Shown one piece after another: positions 12,137 to 24,467 of a stretch of DNA of 64,000 bases. This DNA comes from Verticillium longisporum (taxonomy: Eukaryota; Ascomycota; Sordariomycetes; Glomerellales; Plectosphaerellaceae), in contig JAETXT010000005.1 of assembly GCA_019188255.1 (NCBI GenBank), positions 2,294,001-2,358,000 on the forward strand, written 5' to 3'. The first letter of the stretch is position 1. Each line of letters starts with the position of its first letter. The notes beneath the pieces are model-generated. The model saw only the letters and a program-made list of their open reading frames with translations, did not search any database and was not told the origin of the DNA. The position numbers and the translations under genes are program-made.

Positions 12137-13037
12137 AGCCTGTGAATCTGGCGTACACGGGAGAGTTATCCGACGAACCAAGACGCATTCCAGGAACCAG
12201 CATCATCAAGTACCGTTATCGCCACTACCATCATCATCGTCATCACCATCATGACATGTTCCCCCTCATACGACTTTGCCTAGTGCTTTTTTTTCTTTTT
12301 ACTGTTTTCGTCTTTCAGTTCTCCTTGGGCGTTGGGAAAAAACATTCCTGGGACTTGGACGGGGAAGAGGAGGGTCCTCCTCCTCCACCGCATATCATAC
12401 CAGGCGTTAGGGTTATGCGAATGTGAGTACGTTGCGGCGGCGACGGTGGGGAAATCCCGACATGGCCCAGAAGGGGGTAGCATTCGGAAGGGTTTTTTTT
12501 TTTTTACGTGAAGTCAGTCAGACAGGAGACAAGCGACGACAAACTGTCGTGTGGGCCAATGGTCCGATTCCCACGGGATGACTTGAGGTGTACGTTGCGT
12601 GTGCAAAATAAGACATAAAGAACAAGGTGCCAAAATGCAAAGAAAGGGACGTCATCGTGGGGCCCATCAACTATAGCCCTTCAATACGATAACCGCGTGA
12701 CTGTGAGGACCAAGTGACCCTGGCCTGTTGGTGTTGGTCTGCCGTTCTGCCGTTTTTGGACGATTTGGTCGAGGAGGCCGTGGTTGCCCGGGGTTTCTTC
12801 TGCTCAGGGGCGGAGAGAGGTGGTCATGTGAGCGCGCATCGTGGGCGGAGCGGAAGGGGGAAAGGGAGCGCGAGCGTTCGGTCATTTGGCAAAAGCTGAG
12901 TCCCACCCCGGCCGAGCGCAGCGGTGTTGGTTCGGATTCCCAGGGTTCGTCAAGGGAGGGGGGAGTTCTAGACTCGGGGCGGCGAACAGGGGCACGATGA
13001 GGGACATGCATATGACGCTTTAGGGGTTTATCCAGCT

Positions 13038-13110
13038 AAGGTAGGTACCTACCTAAGGTTTACCGTTGGCCAGCGACGTTTGGTTACCTAGGTACCTTAA
13101 GCTAGGCATC
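13038..13110. repeat. Cluster of AGGTACCT-type palindromes
   Basis: The sequence AGGTAGGTACCTACCTAAGG and, shortly after, TTACCTAGGTACCTTAAG form overlapping short palindromes. A similar cluster is at 14950-14976. Such words occur in intergenic DNA only within this window; I see no coding or transposon context, and their role is unknown. Confidence 0.6.
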
Positions 13111-14949
13111 CAGGGAGCAATAGGCCCAGTAGTGACCAGAAGGACAGAGCAAGCTGCCCTCTCTCGCGCCGGGTCCCAGCGGCTGGGTGGTGGGTGTGTG
13201 TTTCGGGGAATGCGAGGAAGGGGGGGGGGCGTGAACAGATCATTTTCTGGGGTAATTGGTTCGCACCGGACGGCGGCAGGCGGCAGGCGGCAGATGCGGA
13301 CAGGAGCATCTCCGGCGGTGGATGGGATGGGCCTCCCTAGGAAACTAGCGGGCAGGTAGGCAGGCCCCGTGGTAACTTGCGCCTCACCTCGCCTCGTAGC
13401 GCATCGCATCATGTCACAGCTCCTGGGGAATAGAACGAGGGTTGGGGGGGAAAGGGGGAAATGCTGATCCAGCTGACCTCAAGCCGGCGCTCATTGGGCC
13501 AAACATGACGGGGGATGCAATGCATTGACGAACTGACGGGGTGGCTCTCGAGGAAACGGTGAGCTGGGGGAGACAATCCCGAAACTGCATCGTGGTCCCT
13601 GTGTTGTGTTGTGTTGTGTGTGCATGTATAGTGGGTGTGTGTATGTAAAATATTCCGGCTGGGTGGACGCGAGGCCCAGTCGGTGTTAGCGAGCGGTGCT
13701 GCGGCGGCTGGCCTCGGTTCATCAGACTTTTTTTTTGGTTCTTGGTGTTGAGAAGACGATGGATGGCTGGATGGTTGGATGACAAGGGTCGGTGTTATTT
13801 TTTTCTTTCTTCCTTCGCGCCGACATTTTTTTTCTTCACCTTGCAGTCGCTTCCCCACAAATGGAAGAGGTCCCCGTCCCCTGCTGCTGGGCCACGAGGG
13901 CGTCCCGCTAGAAGGGCTCGGATCGGACTTGGGCGGTCTCTGTTTCGCACAGGGGGCCAGTAGCCGCAAGGTTCTAGCATGGGTTCGTGTTAGTCAGAGG
14001 AGAGAGAGCGAAAGAGCGCGAGAGAAGGCTCCCTGGTCTGGCCCTCGCCTCGCAGCGAGCGATCAGGTGGTGCGTACACTGGACTGCTGTGCTGGCGTTG
14101 TCATCCCCCTCGAAGTGCCCTTGGCAGCTTACCTGAGCAAGCTGTTGATCTCGACCGTTTGCGGTCCACGGTCACCAAGGTCGCATCATCACAAAATGGC
14201 TGTTGAATGAAGCATTGGCAAGGGACATGGTCAACTCGCAACGACCAACCTGCCGATCGAGCCAGCCATCCCCTCACGTCAGGCATCGTCATGTGGCAGA
14301 AGAGACGGCTCTCTGTCGTGTCGCACGGGGCCAGCTCCAAGCAGCGCCTGGCACTCGAGCCCAAGCAGTTTCCATTAGTCGTAGCCTGCATCAATTACGT
14401 TTGCGAAACACCACCTCTTCACCTCACATGATCAACCAACACGCAGGCGCTGTGCCCTGTCTGGCAAGTCGTCTGTTCGTGCTTGGCGCCGTTCCATCGT
14501 CTTGTCCAAAGGGATGCATAAGAAGGAATAATGCTGCCGTTCCGTCAGTCGGACTCGTCGTGAAATGATGCAGCCGAGAGACACGTCAAGTGCCGTTGTC
14601 GGCCGTGGCTGGGGCGATCCGACGACGGAGAGACATGTTGAGGATATCCGAGTGTTCGCGGAGTTACGAGCAGGGGAACTTGCTGGTTGTCTTGGTCACG
14701 ATGTTCTGGAGCTCGGACGCTGAAGGTGATGCGGTGGTGAGGTTGGGGAGCTGGGTACAGGTAGATGAGGTGAGGCGAGGTGGCCGTTCCTGGCCTGGGC
14801 TTCTTCCGCCGCCCCAGCGAGAAGGGGACGCCACAGCAGGACAAGGCAGCCGCGTGCTGGGAGGGTGAGGTGACATGACAGCACTGTGCCATTCTGACAG
14901 CGATGATGCCATCAGTGGGCTCTTCAGCACCCGGCGGATGCTGGACTTA

Positions 14950-14976
14950 CCTTATTACCTAGGTAGGTACCTTAGG
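14950..14976. repeat. Second AGGTACCT-type palindrome cluster
   Basis: The core TTACCTAGGTAGGTACCTTA repeats the words of the 13.0-kb cluster. It sits in the same gene-free stretch. Function is unknown. Confidence 0.55.
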
Positions 14977-16244
14977 TTTGTGTGTGCCTTACTGTACTGC
15001 AACGCTGGCTGCACTGCAGAGACCCCAAGCCGCGGATGCCATCTCCCCAATTGAGCAGCATCGCAATTCCCATTACCCAACACGAAACTCGCAGCATCGC
15101 AACATCGCAACGTCGCGACACGACCCCCCCTGGGCTGCACGACTGTCGCCATTAATGTCAGGTGTGGTGAGACCGGCAATTTGCTCGCGCGCTGGCCCGG
15201 TTCAAACAAGTGTCTGGTCATCTCGATGGCTGGAGTCAATGCCAAGAAGGCTCATGTGACCATGATCGAGTGGCCATCCCTTGGTTTCTATTACCCAATT
15301 TTTGCCAAAGAGAAACTCCAGCGTCTCCAGCGCCGGCCCTCTCCTGGTGGTGTCAATATGCGGGCCGGTGAAAGAGTCTCCTCTGTGCACCCTGACGGCG
15401 TTGTTTCGCACACAGGCCAGCTTTGACCTCTCACACAGGGCCATCAGTGCCACCCTTGTTCCATGGCGATCCGGTCAGTCAGTCATTCATCGTGCCTGAT
15501 CAACTGACGACCAACCGTGAGGCGACTTGCCATTCTCGTCTAGTACTTGATCCCATTTACACAGGATCTCTCGGATGAGTCGAAGCACCTGGAAAAAAAA
15601 TCCCAGTTCGACAAGCCTTCCAAGACCTTGTCGACATTGACTTTTGGTCCTGACAAGACGTGGTCCTCTCCCCATCCCCATCCTTTGATTCATTCTACCC
15701 TCCATCCCCGGCCGAGCTTTCCACATACCACAACCCTGTTTGGTCCCCTTCTGCTTTGCCCCCGCCCATCTCCTGCATTCCTCCGAGCTGGGTACCGACC
15801 TACCTTTGCCTGCCCGCCTGTCTACTCTTTATTCCGCCTGTCGCCTCCCGCACCACCTGGGTTTGCTCAACAGTTGCGTCAAGCACGTCTCTGACACCTT
15901 TAACACAACTTGCCCGTCTCGTCATTTCTACCACACTTGAAATCTCGTGTCACCTACCGGCCAGAAGAGGCTCCTTCTCCTCCTCCTCCACCACCACCAC
16001 CATCACCTCCACCTAACTACTATCCGTGTCTTCTGGAATTCCTTTGACATCAACAAACCTCCTTCCCCGCAGCACGACCTCTTCCTCTTACCTAAGAGGT
16101 CGGCCTTCTCGGACGAATAGCAAAAGCTTCCTACTTTTGATCTCCATCTCGGTCTCTCTGCTCTTTCCTCTCTCTCTCTCTCCCTCCTCTCTCACGCTCA
16201 CACCCTGTACCACGCCCCGGCTGCCACCCCCCCCCAGGCCCAGC

Positions 16245-18259
16245 ATGACCACCGCGTCGGCTTCTCAGAGCCACGCCCCCTCCGCAGGCCACGCTCGACC
16301 CCTCCAGCAGAAGCCTCAACCTAAATACAAAATGGATGTCGACCGCCCAGAGCTCCTCCGCCGTCCTTCGACCCCGGACCAGCACGAACGCCCCACCTTT
16401 TCAGCTTTGCGTGAAGACAGCTGTGCTCCTGCCCAGGCCTTTACATGCTCCATGGTCTCCTCCTACGCCACTGCCCACAAGAACGCCACCCTTGACGATG
16501 CGGCGACTCCCTCGCCCCCCGCCATCGATATGGCTGAGGTTCAGTTCCTACCACCCGTCACCTTGCCCAACAGCAGGCTGCATGGCAACTGGTTCCCCGC
16601 CAACAACTTCAAGGGATGGAAGCAGATCAATGTCAAGGGGAAGACGGCGAGCCGCAGCTTCGGTGACCTCCAAGCCCTGCACATGGCATGGAGCACCCCG
16701 CCAGCACCGTCCAAGGGAAAGAGCAAGTTTAGTCTCGGTAGCGCGCCCATTGAGAAGCTACCTCTAGAGCTGCTCGGTATGTTCTGCGGTTCTTGTTTCC
16801 CTGTCTTCGCTGCCGTCCTTCCCTCGCACGTGTGCTGACCACCTCAGGCTCCATCATTGAGCTCCTCGTGCTCGATGTGCCCCCGCCAAACGGCGTCACC
16901 CGCCGCAATGTCGATCTCATGTCTCTGCTGTTGACTTCCAGGACCATGCACGGCGCGACCCTCAATGCTCTCTACAGGAACATCACCATCCCCCACTCGA
17001 GAATCTTCCGCAAATTCCTCGCCAACACCACCGAACACCCGTCCCTCGGCACCATTACCCGACGACTTGACTTTAGCCATTTCAACAACTCGACCCTCTT
17101 CGAGACGGCCAGCGAGCGCAAGACGACCCGCAACCTGACCTCCGAGACCCTACTGCAATGCCTTCAACTCACACCGCACCTCCAAGAGTTCCTCGCCATG
17201 GAGCACATTGACGATGACCTCAGCTCTGAAGTCCTCCAGAAGCTCTTCTTCAACCTACCTCGACTGCAGGCGCTCGATTTTGCCGGCTGCACGTCTCCCT
17301 CGTTCCGGGCCTCCTTCAACTCACTCGTGTCCATGGAGTGGCCTGAGACCATGTCGATCACCCGCCTGTCATTCCACAAGTGTCTGACCCTGCCCTCGGC
17401 CGTCTTTGAGACCATCCTCCCCCGCCTCGTCAACCTGACTCACCTCGACCTGGCCCAGACCAAGGTCACAGACAAGGCTCTCTGGTCGATTCCTCACACG
17501 GCCCGCATCACGCACCTGAACATTGCCAAGTGCACGCTGTTGACGGCGCCCAATGTTATCCGATTCTTCGCCGAGCACCCTGCCGTCCGACACACTCTGG
17601 TGTTCCTCAGCGTGGCCACCGATGCACGCAGCCAGCAGCTTCTGGCACAGGATGATGTCAGCGCCCTGCTCCCCGTCCTGCCCAAGACGCTGCGGTCGCT
17701 GAGCTTGAAGGGCAGCCGCATGGAGGAGTCGCACATTGAGCTGCTGCGGCCGTTGACGAAGCACCTTGAGGAGCTCGCTTTTGGACGCAATTTGGGCGTC
17801 ATGGCGGCGTCCAAGCTGTTTGTGCCGGCGGAGAAGGACGAAGAGGACACTCAGATGGCCGACGCAGGCGATGCCGAGACCGAGGAGGAGGAGCCCGAGG
17901 AACCTTGCGCCCTTCGCTACGTTGACTTTTCGGACCTCTGGGGCAGTGAGCTCGACCTCGTCGATCTCTTCTCGAAGAAGTGCAACCTGCTGCAGGCAAC
18001 GTCGAACCCGCTCGAGGTCATTGAGGTGTCGGAGCAGTCGTTCAAGCCCCTGTCGCGCAACAAGACGCTCGAGCGCATCGGGTGGACGCTGCAGGAGATT
18101 GGCAGCAGGTGCTGGATGGTGCGTCTGCACAAGGACGGCGACCGCGGACACCGCTGGTGGAAGATGGGCGCCGACCACTGGGGCATGCGGAAGATTCCCG
18201 TGGCGCGCGCCGATGTCGGCGGCATGTACGGCTCTTTCATGTTTGGCCGAAAGCTCTGA
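16245..18259 (+). CDS. Fungal LRR protein with F-box-like motif
   Basis: Two exons (16245-16776, 16848-18259) joined by a 71-nt intron with a CTGAC branch point give 647 aa. The first 80 residues are disordered. An F-box-like segment (IEKLPLELLGSIIELL) spans the splice join near residue 178. Leucine-rich repeats of the F-box/LRR type follow, for example LVNLTHLDLAQTKVTDKAL and ARITHLNIAKCTLL, then an acidic stretch near residue 525 rich in Glu. The C-terminus is Trp/Gly-rich (HRWWKMGADHWGMRK). If the F-box motif is real, the protein would be an SCF ubiquitin-ligase substrate receptor, but the motif is weak. The ATG at 16245 is the first in frame. No close named homologue is recognised. Confidence 0.8.
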
Positions 18260-19925
18260 GTTTGGTCTGCGATACCCCTTTCACGATTCAGCGGTTGCAT
18301 TGTTGGATATTGCTTTTTGATTTTTTTGATGAGCAGCATGGGTGATGGATGATGGGATGGGTATGGCACGACACAGCGCAGCGCAGCGAGGCAAGCCGTG
18401 ATTTGGCTCGACTCTTGTCATTTTCTTCAGGGAGGTCGTTCATGTGAACGCTCCCATTTGTTATTGGGATTTGCTTTTTGTCTGGTGTTTGGGAAATTCA
18501 AAAGTATATCCAGGGGCATGGACAGCGAAAAGGGCAGCAAAAATACCTCGACACGACGAATTGCATTGGGACGGGCGGCAGGTCAAAACGACTGAGTTGG
18601 CATCTGATCATCTCTCCTCTTTTTTTTTCTTGATTGAAACAAGTTTCTCTATTTCCTGTACGCTATTTAGTCTTGGCAGAGTCGTCTGAGGATGATGCAC
18701 TGTTTCGCACAAATGATCAGCCATAACCATATCGCTGCTGTACAATGCATCGCATGTGACATTCAAAAGTTTTGGTGATCTTGATGGACGTTGAGGTGCG
18801 GATGCGGATGCGAGCAAGGATGCTGTCACTGTGTCGTCATTGGCACTGCATTAGGAGACACGGACCCTGCCATGACTGGACCCTGGGTGCGCCGCTTTAA
18901 GAACAAGCAGGGGCTGCAACACGTCTCCACTTTGGGCCTGATGTGACTGATGTGACGTTGAGCCAGACGTGGCTTGCATGCGGATTGAATGCCTAATAAA
19001 GTGCCTGGACAACTTGGAAGCGAGGCTCTCTCTTTCCAGAGCGAGATCTCGTATGGGGGGGCTCCTCAGTATCTCAGTTGAATGTGCAAAACAGGAAGCA
19101 GGGTGTTTGGCATCTTGCGCAGTAATTGGAATCGCGACTGTGCCGCAGGCCCAACCTTTGTACTGATGATCGAGGCTCCTCTCATCGTATTCACACTACT
19201 AATTGATGGTCGTTTTCACTTTGCGATATTTATATACCTCGAATTGCAGTTATCATTCAATGCCTGATCGAGCTGGCACGTCCCGGATTTCATTGGGTGT
19301 GGTCGTTCGTCAATGAGGTTTCGCTAAGCGCCTCGCCCGCGACAGGGGTCTCCGACGACAGACGGCCAGCGATTGACTGGTAGCCAGTCAGCCGGGTGGC
19401 CGCCTCTTCGCAAGGCATGCCTCTCGCCCTTCGACCCAGGGACTGGTTGGCTGTGAAGCATTCGGTCTGGGCAATAGCCCGGCCCGGCGCGCGCAAGAGG
19501 TTCGCTTGATCCAGGCGGAATGGAACAGTGCGCGCGCTTGGTGAATCAGGCCTCGTCCGCTGAGCGGCTGCCGCATCAAAGGGCTGTTTGCTTCGAGGAG
19601 GTACCGAAAGTGTTATAAAGAATGGTCGTCTGGCAGCGTCTTGTTGTGTTTTTAGTCTTGTGATTCATTCATTCACTGCAACCCCGTCTCTAACGCCCGA
19701 GCCTTTTTTTATTGTCTTGTTTTCTTTGACTCTTTCTACAAGTCATCATCATACTGCAGGGCAGTCGCATATATACCCCGGTACAACAGCTCAGAACGAG
19801 CGCCCACATTGCTGCATCATTTCGCATTCCATCGGCCTCTACATATCTACAGCAAGCCGGAACTTTCGATTCCCGCCATTCCTTCCTATTTCTACTTCCC
19901 GCCTCTGCATTCTACATAAAACAAG
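18260..19925. other. Intergenic, no gene seen
   Basis: This stretch is moderately AT-rich compared with flanking genes. It holds the 3' end of the LRR gene and the promoter and 5' UTR of the MARVEL-like gene, including a candidate TATA box at 19770. The open frames are short and featureless. Confidence 0.5.
19770..19775 (+). promoter_or_regulatory. Candidate TATA box of the MARVEL-like gene
   Basis: TATATA within CATATATACCCC lies about 155 bp before the ATG at 19926, in a T/C-rich leader, which is a usual distance for a fungal core promoter. No transcript data are available to confirm it. Confidence 0.4.
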
Positions 19926-20681
19926 ATGGGCAAATTCGGACAGGCCATGCAGGCTGGCCAGACGGCCATCGAACTGACGCGCAACGCCCAGGGCCTCGCC
20001 AACGCCGCCTCAGACTTCCGCGCCGCCGACAAGCGCGACCTCGGCCGCCAGGCCGGCCACGCCGCCTTCAGCGAGGGCGCCGAGACGGGCAAGGCCGTCG
20101 GCAAGACGTGGCTCAAGACGTTCGAGGTGATCCCGCGCCTCGTCTGCCGCGCGCTGCAGTTTGTCTTCGCGCTCATCGCGTGCGGCTTCTACGGCCACCG
20201 CGTCGACGCTGACCGCAAGGACCAGGACGGCAGCGGCGGCTTCTCGCCCGAGTGGCTGTTCGCCGTCATCGTCGGCGGTCTGTCGGCCGTCACAGCCGTC
20301 GCCTTCCTCGCGGCGGCGCCGCTGAGCGCCATTCCCGTCGTCGGCAGCCGGATCAAGATGGTCAAGACGTATCGCGCCTTTGCGTGGGACGCGACGCTGT
20401 TTGTCGCGTGGATTGTCGTCTTCGGCATCATGGCTGGCATCTTTCTCGGACGCGACAGCGATGACCCTTACAAGGGAGCCAGCACGGGCGCCATGAAGAC
20501 GGCTGTGTGGGTTGACCTTGTCAATGCCATCTTCTGGGCTGTCTCTGGCGCGTACGGCTGTTTCAAGACGTTCCTTGGGGAGAAGGCCGATCAGGCGACG
20601 GACAAGATTGGCAAGAAGCTGTTTGAGAAGAAGCAACCGCAGGCGCCGGCCAAGAACGACGGGTACGCGGAGAGCGTGTAA
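19926..20681 (+). CDS. MARVEL-like four-TM membrane protein
   Basis: A single-exon gene of 251 aa. After a soluble amphipathic N-terminus (residues 1-70) there are four hydrophobic segments: LVCRALQFVFALIACGFYGH, LFAVIVGGLSAVTAVAFLAAA, AFAWDATLFVAWIVVFGIMAGI and AVWVDLVNAIFWAVSGAYGC. This topology and the FALIACGFYGH start of TM1 fit fungal MARVEL (membrane-associating) domain proteins, which sit at the plasma membrane or in vesicles. The C-terminal tail is Lys-rich (KKLFEKKQ) and cytosolic by inference. The precise role is unknown. The ATG is preceded by AAG and is the only good start. Confidence 0.75.
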   Translation: MGKFGQAMQAGQTAIELTRNAQGLANAASDFRAADKRDLGRQAGHAAFSEGAETGKAVGKTWLKTFEVIPRLVCRALQFVFALIACGFYGHRVDADRKDQDGSGGFSPEWLFAVIVGGLSAVTAVAFLAAAPLSAIPVVGSRIKMVKTYRAFAWDATLFVAWIVVFGIMAGIFLGRDSDDPYKGASTGAMKTAVWVDLVNAIFWAVSGAYGCFKTFLGEKADQATDKIGKKLFEKKQPQAPAKNDGYAESV

Positions 20682-21052
20682 GGGTTTGAAAACTCGTAGA
20701 TGGCATAGAGATGGACCTAGGCGTTAGCGGATAATACTGGGCATTGACTCTTGCATTTGGGCCTTTGCGTGAAATGGAGTTGACTCTTGACCATCACTGG
20801 GATGCAACGGCAGTCTGGTGAACTGAAGCAGGGAAGGACCATTATGTAAGCCACCCTCCCAGCTCTAGCTCAGCCTTACGGCGCCACAAATGTACGTCAC
20901 TTGTCAGCCTCACGCGACTTCCACGACACCTGTTCGCTCCAGAGCCGCGGACAAGGCCAACTTTCCCATCCTTTGACCGCGTCCGTCCTTCTCCCCCACG
21001 GATTAGACTTCGCTACCCACAAAGCTCGGCTCGACGAGCAAACACCGCCATC
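20682..21052. other. Short intergenic gap, no gene seen
   Basis: This 371-bp gap separates two plus-strand genes. It should contain the terminator of the first and the promoter of the second. No conserved site was recognised. Confidence 0.5.
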
Positions 21053-22183
21053 ATGTCTCTCACCTGGGCTAAGTATGTCTATCTCTTTACCACGAACTGT
21101 ATTGGGACCAACTAACGCTTGCCATGTAGCGTCCGCTCCCTGGTCATCTTCTTTGGCCCCATCCTCCTCCCCAAGGCCTACGCCTACTACCAGAACCTCA
21201 AAAAGGCCCGCGCCCAGGCCGCTCTCCTGATCCGCCCCGTCACGCGCCCGGCGCTGCGCACCATCTTCTTCCTGTCCTTCCTCGCCTTCCTCCTCGTCGT
21301 CAAGGCGACGCCGCTCTTCGCCCCCGAGAACATCTTCGCCCTGACCCAGTCCCGCCTGCAGATCCCCGTCGATGTCCTCTTCAACCGCCTCGCCGCCCTG
21401 CGGCCCGCCAACATCCTGACGCCCCGCGACGAGGCACTGCGCGCCCGGTTCGTCAACCTTGAGTCTCGCCTGCTCTACTTCCAGTTTGGCCCTGCCGTCA
21501 TCGCAGACTGCCCCTTCTGCCGCTCCGACGACCCCAAATCCTACGCCTACTACGCCCTGCCCGCCATCGTCGCGCCGCACCTCCTCAACCTCATCGCCCT
21601 CGCCGCCGCCGCCTCCCGTCCCTTTGCTGGCCCTCACGGCCCCCCCTGGCGAACCACTGTCACCGTTGCCGCCGCCGCCCTCGCCGCTCTCGACGTCTAC
21701 CTCGTCACGGCCTACAACCCGCGCCCCAACGCTGCGGCCCTGCGCCTCGGCGAGATCGACACCTTCCACTGGACGGCCCGCTCCCTGCGCCTCGTTGCCC
21801 TGGCGGCGCTGGACCTCGCCCTCGCCGCCGCCCTGTACCTCTCCTCCACGAACAGGGCGTTTGCCGCACCGCCACCCGCCGCTGCGCGGCTCGAGCGCGT
21901 CAACCGCGCGCTCGCCACGGTTCGGAGCAAGATGACGGCGTTCGGCATCGTCCGCAACGCCGGCGTGCGGGACGAGGGCCTGAGGAGCAGGCAGTCCGGC
22001 TACTGGGCGCACGAGGTGCGCATCATGGGCGAGGTCATGGAAGAGAGGGAGGTCGTCGAGGGGGTCAATGATGCGATCGGCAGCGGACGCGTTGATATCG
22101 AGAGGATCGAGAGGGATGCCGAGGAGTATGCCAGGAGCGTGCTACAGGCCGAGGAGGAGGCGCCCGTAACGATGGTTGGTTGA
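21053..22183 (+). CDS. Conserved fungal multi-TM protein, function unknown
   Basis: A 20-nt first exon (21053-21072, MSLTWAN) is joined over a 57-nt GTATGT...TAG intron to 21130-22183, giving 357 aa. Five hydrophobic segments are visible: LVIFFGPILLPKAYAYY, TIFFLSFLAFLLVVKATPLF, ALPAIVAPHLLNLIALAAA, TVTVAAAALAALDVYLVTAY and RLVALAALDLALAAALYL. A CPFC motif lies before the third segment, in a loop. The C-terminal 90 residues are soluble, charged and helical. I recognise this as a type of uncharacterised membrane protein found in filamentous fungi, but cannot assign a function. The tiny first exon means that ORF scanning alone would lose the true start. Confidence 0.75.
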
Positions 22184-22588
22184 GATAACCAAAGGCCACC
22201 TCCGTCATTCATCACGTATGTGTTACGATAGAGAAAGGTGGGAGGAGTCACAAAACTGTTTTAGAAGACAGGCGATGAGATAGAGAGCATGGCTCGTTGC
22301 ATTCATTGGTCAATTGCCGCCACCCCCCTTTCGTGATCCTTCACCCTGCCGTACCAATGTGATGCACACCGAGCGGCCATCATCTCGTTCCCTGCCTGAC
22401 CCCGGCCGAATGGCCTCCCCTGCGTCTACCAAAAGCACGCAACGCCATGTAATGGGTGTCCCTACCATGGGAATATTTCAAGTGTTTTTTTCTTGCTCTT
22501 CACACCCTAAACAAAACAGCGCTTTTCCTACACCTTCTGCGAGGCCGCCCCATGGGGAAGGGACTCTCACACCAGTGACACGATGCTA
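22184..22588. other. Convergent intergenic gap
   Basis: This 405-bp gap lies between the 3' ends of the five-TM gene (+) and the golgin gene (-). No ORF of substance is seen; both terminators should be here. Confidence 0.5.
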
Positions 22589-24467
22589 CTATGAGCCCCT
22601 CTCCGACCTCGCCGCGCTGCTCACGCTGCCCTTCCTCTCGCTGCCGTCGGCGTCTGGGCTCAGCGCCTCCTGTGCCTGCCGCTCGAGGAAGCCCGTCCAG
22701 AGATCGGCGAGCGACTCCTTATTGGCGGCAGTGCCCGATGTCGTGTCGGGGAAGCATTCGGCGCCCAGGGCCTGCATGCTGGGCGTGCGGGGGAAGGGGG
22801 TGGCGGGAAGGCTGAGCAGGCTTGTGCCGGATGTGGTGCCTGGCCGGGCGAGGCCGGCCTGCTCGCGCTGTTCGTCAGTCCAGTCGAGATAGCCGGCCAT
22901 GACCTGGAGGATCTGGAAGCGCTTGGGGTCGGAGCGGTCGAGGGTGAGGAAGTGGAGCAAGTGGTTGGTGACGACTTGTCTGAGGGGGAAGCGTCAGCTG
23001 CGGATCAACATTTGAACAAAGCCGTGAACAGCATACCTGTCAACATTGTCTTCGGGTTTGGTCTTCTTGAGATAGCGGAGGGCTTTGGTGAGGTGGTCGT
23101 TCAGCACGATGGCCTCGTGACGCAGCTTGCCGATGAGAAGGTTCTTCTCCTTGACCTCCTTTTCGAACGGTGCCGTGCGCTCGAGCTCCTTGGTCGCGCT
23201 CTCCCGTGCCGTCTCGGCTTCCACGGCGCGGGCGTCCGCCTCCTGGACGAGCTTCTTCAGCGCTTGCAGCTGCTCTTCCGACGTCTCGACCATCTCGCGG
23301 AGCTCGCGCTTCCGCGCCTCCTGGATGTCGCTGAGCGCCTTCTGCAGGCTGTCAATGGCCTGCGACTGCTTATCCCGGTCGGCGGCGGCTTCCTGGTAGT
23401 TCTCGCGCAGGGTGGCGACCTGTTCCTCGAGCTCCGCCGTCTTATCGACGAGGCTCTCCTTGACAGAGCGCTCCTCCATGGCGATGACTTCCCACTCGCC
23501 CATGGCATTCGTCGTCGTCTCGACCTCCTGCTTGAGGTTCGACACGAGCTTGGCCATCTCGTCCCGCTCCTTGACCCAGTTCTGCTGCGACAGGTTGCTG
23601 CGGCTGCGCAGACTCGTGACCTCCCGCGTTGCATCTTGCAGCTCCTCCCGGAGCTTCGCCAGCTCACCCTCGGACGACTTGGCGCCGTTCTGCAGCTCAG
23701 CGTTCTGGGACTCGATCTGTGCCTCTAGATCCTCGATGCGCTCCTTTGCCTCTTCGAGCTCGGCGCGATCGCGCTTCAGACGCTCGCCGAGGGTCGACTT
23801 GAGATGGTTGACCCGCTCGAGGAGGCCCTCGTACTGCTCTTCGGCGTGCTCCTTGGCGCTCGTCGCCGCCTCGAGCTCCGTCCTCAGCTGCGCCGTCTCT
23901 TCGTCGTTGGTTTCTAGTTTTGGTGATGCCTCGAGCTGTTTTCGTAGTTGCTCCACCTCGGCCTTGAGATCATCCCTCTCCCTTGCGAGGGCGTCAAACG
24001 CGGCGGTCGACTGCACGTTCGTCGTGTCGGCCGCGGCGACGGCGGGCTTCGCTATTGGGGGTTCGCATGGCCGTTGCCGTCTTGCGCGTCATTGTGGCCG
24101 TTGACCTTTGGTGTGGCCTCGTCGGGCTGCTCAGCCGGCTCCTCTGGTTGTGATGTCGCCTGATTGTTCCATTAGTATCACAGCACGATATCATCAGAGG
24201 GTGCAATCTTGTTACCTCGACAGGCGTCTCTGGCTCATCCTCACGTTCATCGGCGTCGCGTTGCGGCGCGGCAACGTCTACAGTCACGACATCCTTGGCC
24301 TTGTTGGCGTTCTTCTTCTTGTTGTTCTTCTTCTTCTTGCCTGCAAATGCGGGTCCCATTAACACACGATGTACACCCGCGAGACTACGGTGGGGGGGGC
24401 CTAGACAATGGGAGGGCGTACCTGACGGCGTGGAGACGGGATCCGTACTCGGTGCGGGAGTCGACAT
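22589..24467 (-). CDS. RUD3: Rud3/GMAP-210-type golgin with GRAB domain (one-base frameshift)
   Basis: Four exons (24467-24422, 24340-24216, 24159-23037, 22979-22589) give about 561 aa after allowing for one missing G in the run at 24057-24061, where the frame otherwise hits a stop. The N-terminus has a Lys/Asn-rich block (KKKKNNKKKNANK), then an acidic linker. Residues about 110-430 are continuous coiled coil. The C-terminal GRIP-related Arf-binding (GRAB) domain spans the last splice join: EDNVDRQVVTNHLLHFLTLD, then ILQVMAGYLDWTDEQREQAG. In yeast this domain binds Arf1 and places the golgin on cis-Golgi membranes for vesicle tethering. The tail is Ser-rich. Family assignment rests mainly on the GRAB motif. 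Confidence 0.88.

Larger units (their letters stand above)
12137..16244. other. 4.1 kb intergenic, no gene seen
   Basis: No frame in this stretch shows a domain, signal peptide or coherent splice pattern. It carries simple repeats: GTGTT-type repeats at 13597-13620, CAGGCGG repeats near 13270-13293, and CCTAGGTACC palindrome clusters at about 13038-13110 and 14950-14976. From about 15550 the plus strand becomes strongly C/T-rich up to the ATG at 16245, consistent with a long 5' leader of the LRR/F-box-like gene. Confidence 0.5.

Noticed and set aside
16026..16244. N-terminal extension of the LRR/F-box-like protein to 16026
   Set aside because: That frame starts at GTG, has no ATG before 16245, and is C/T-rich leader sequence.
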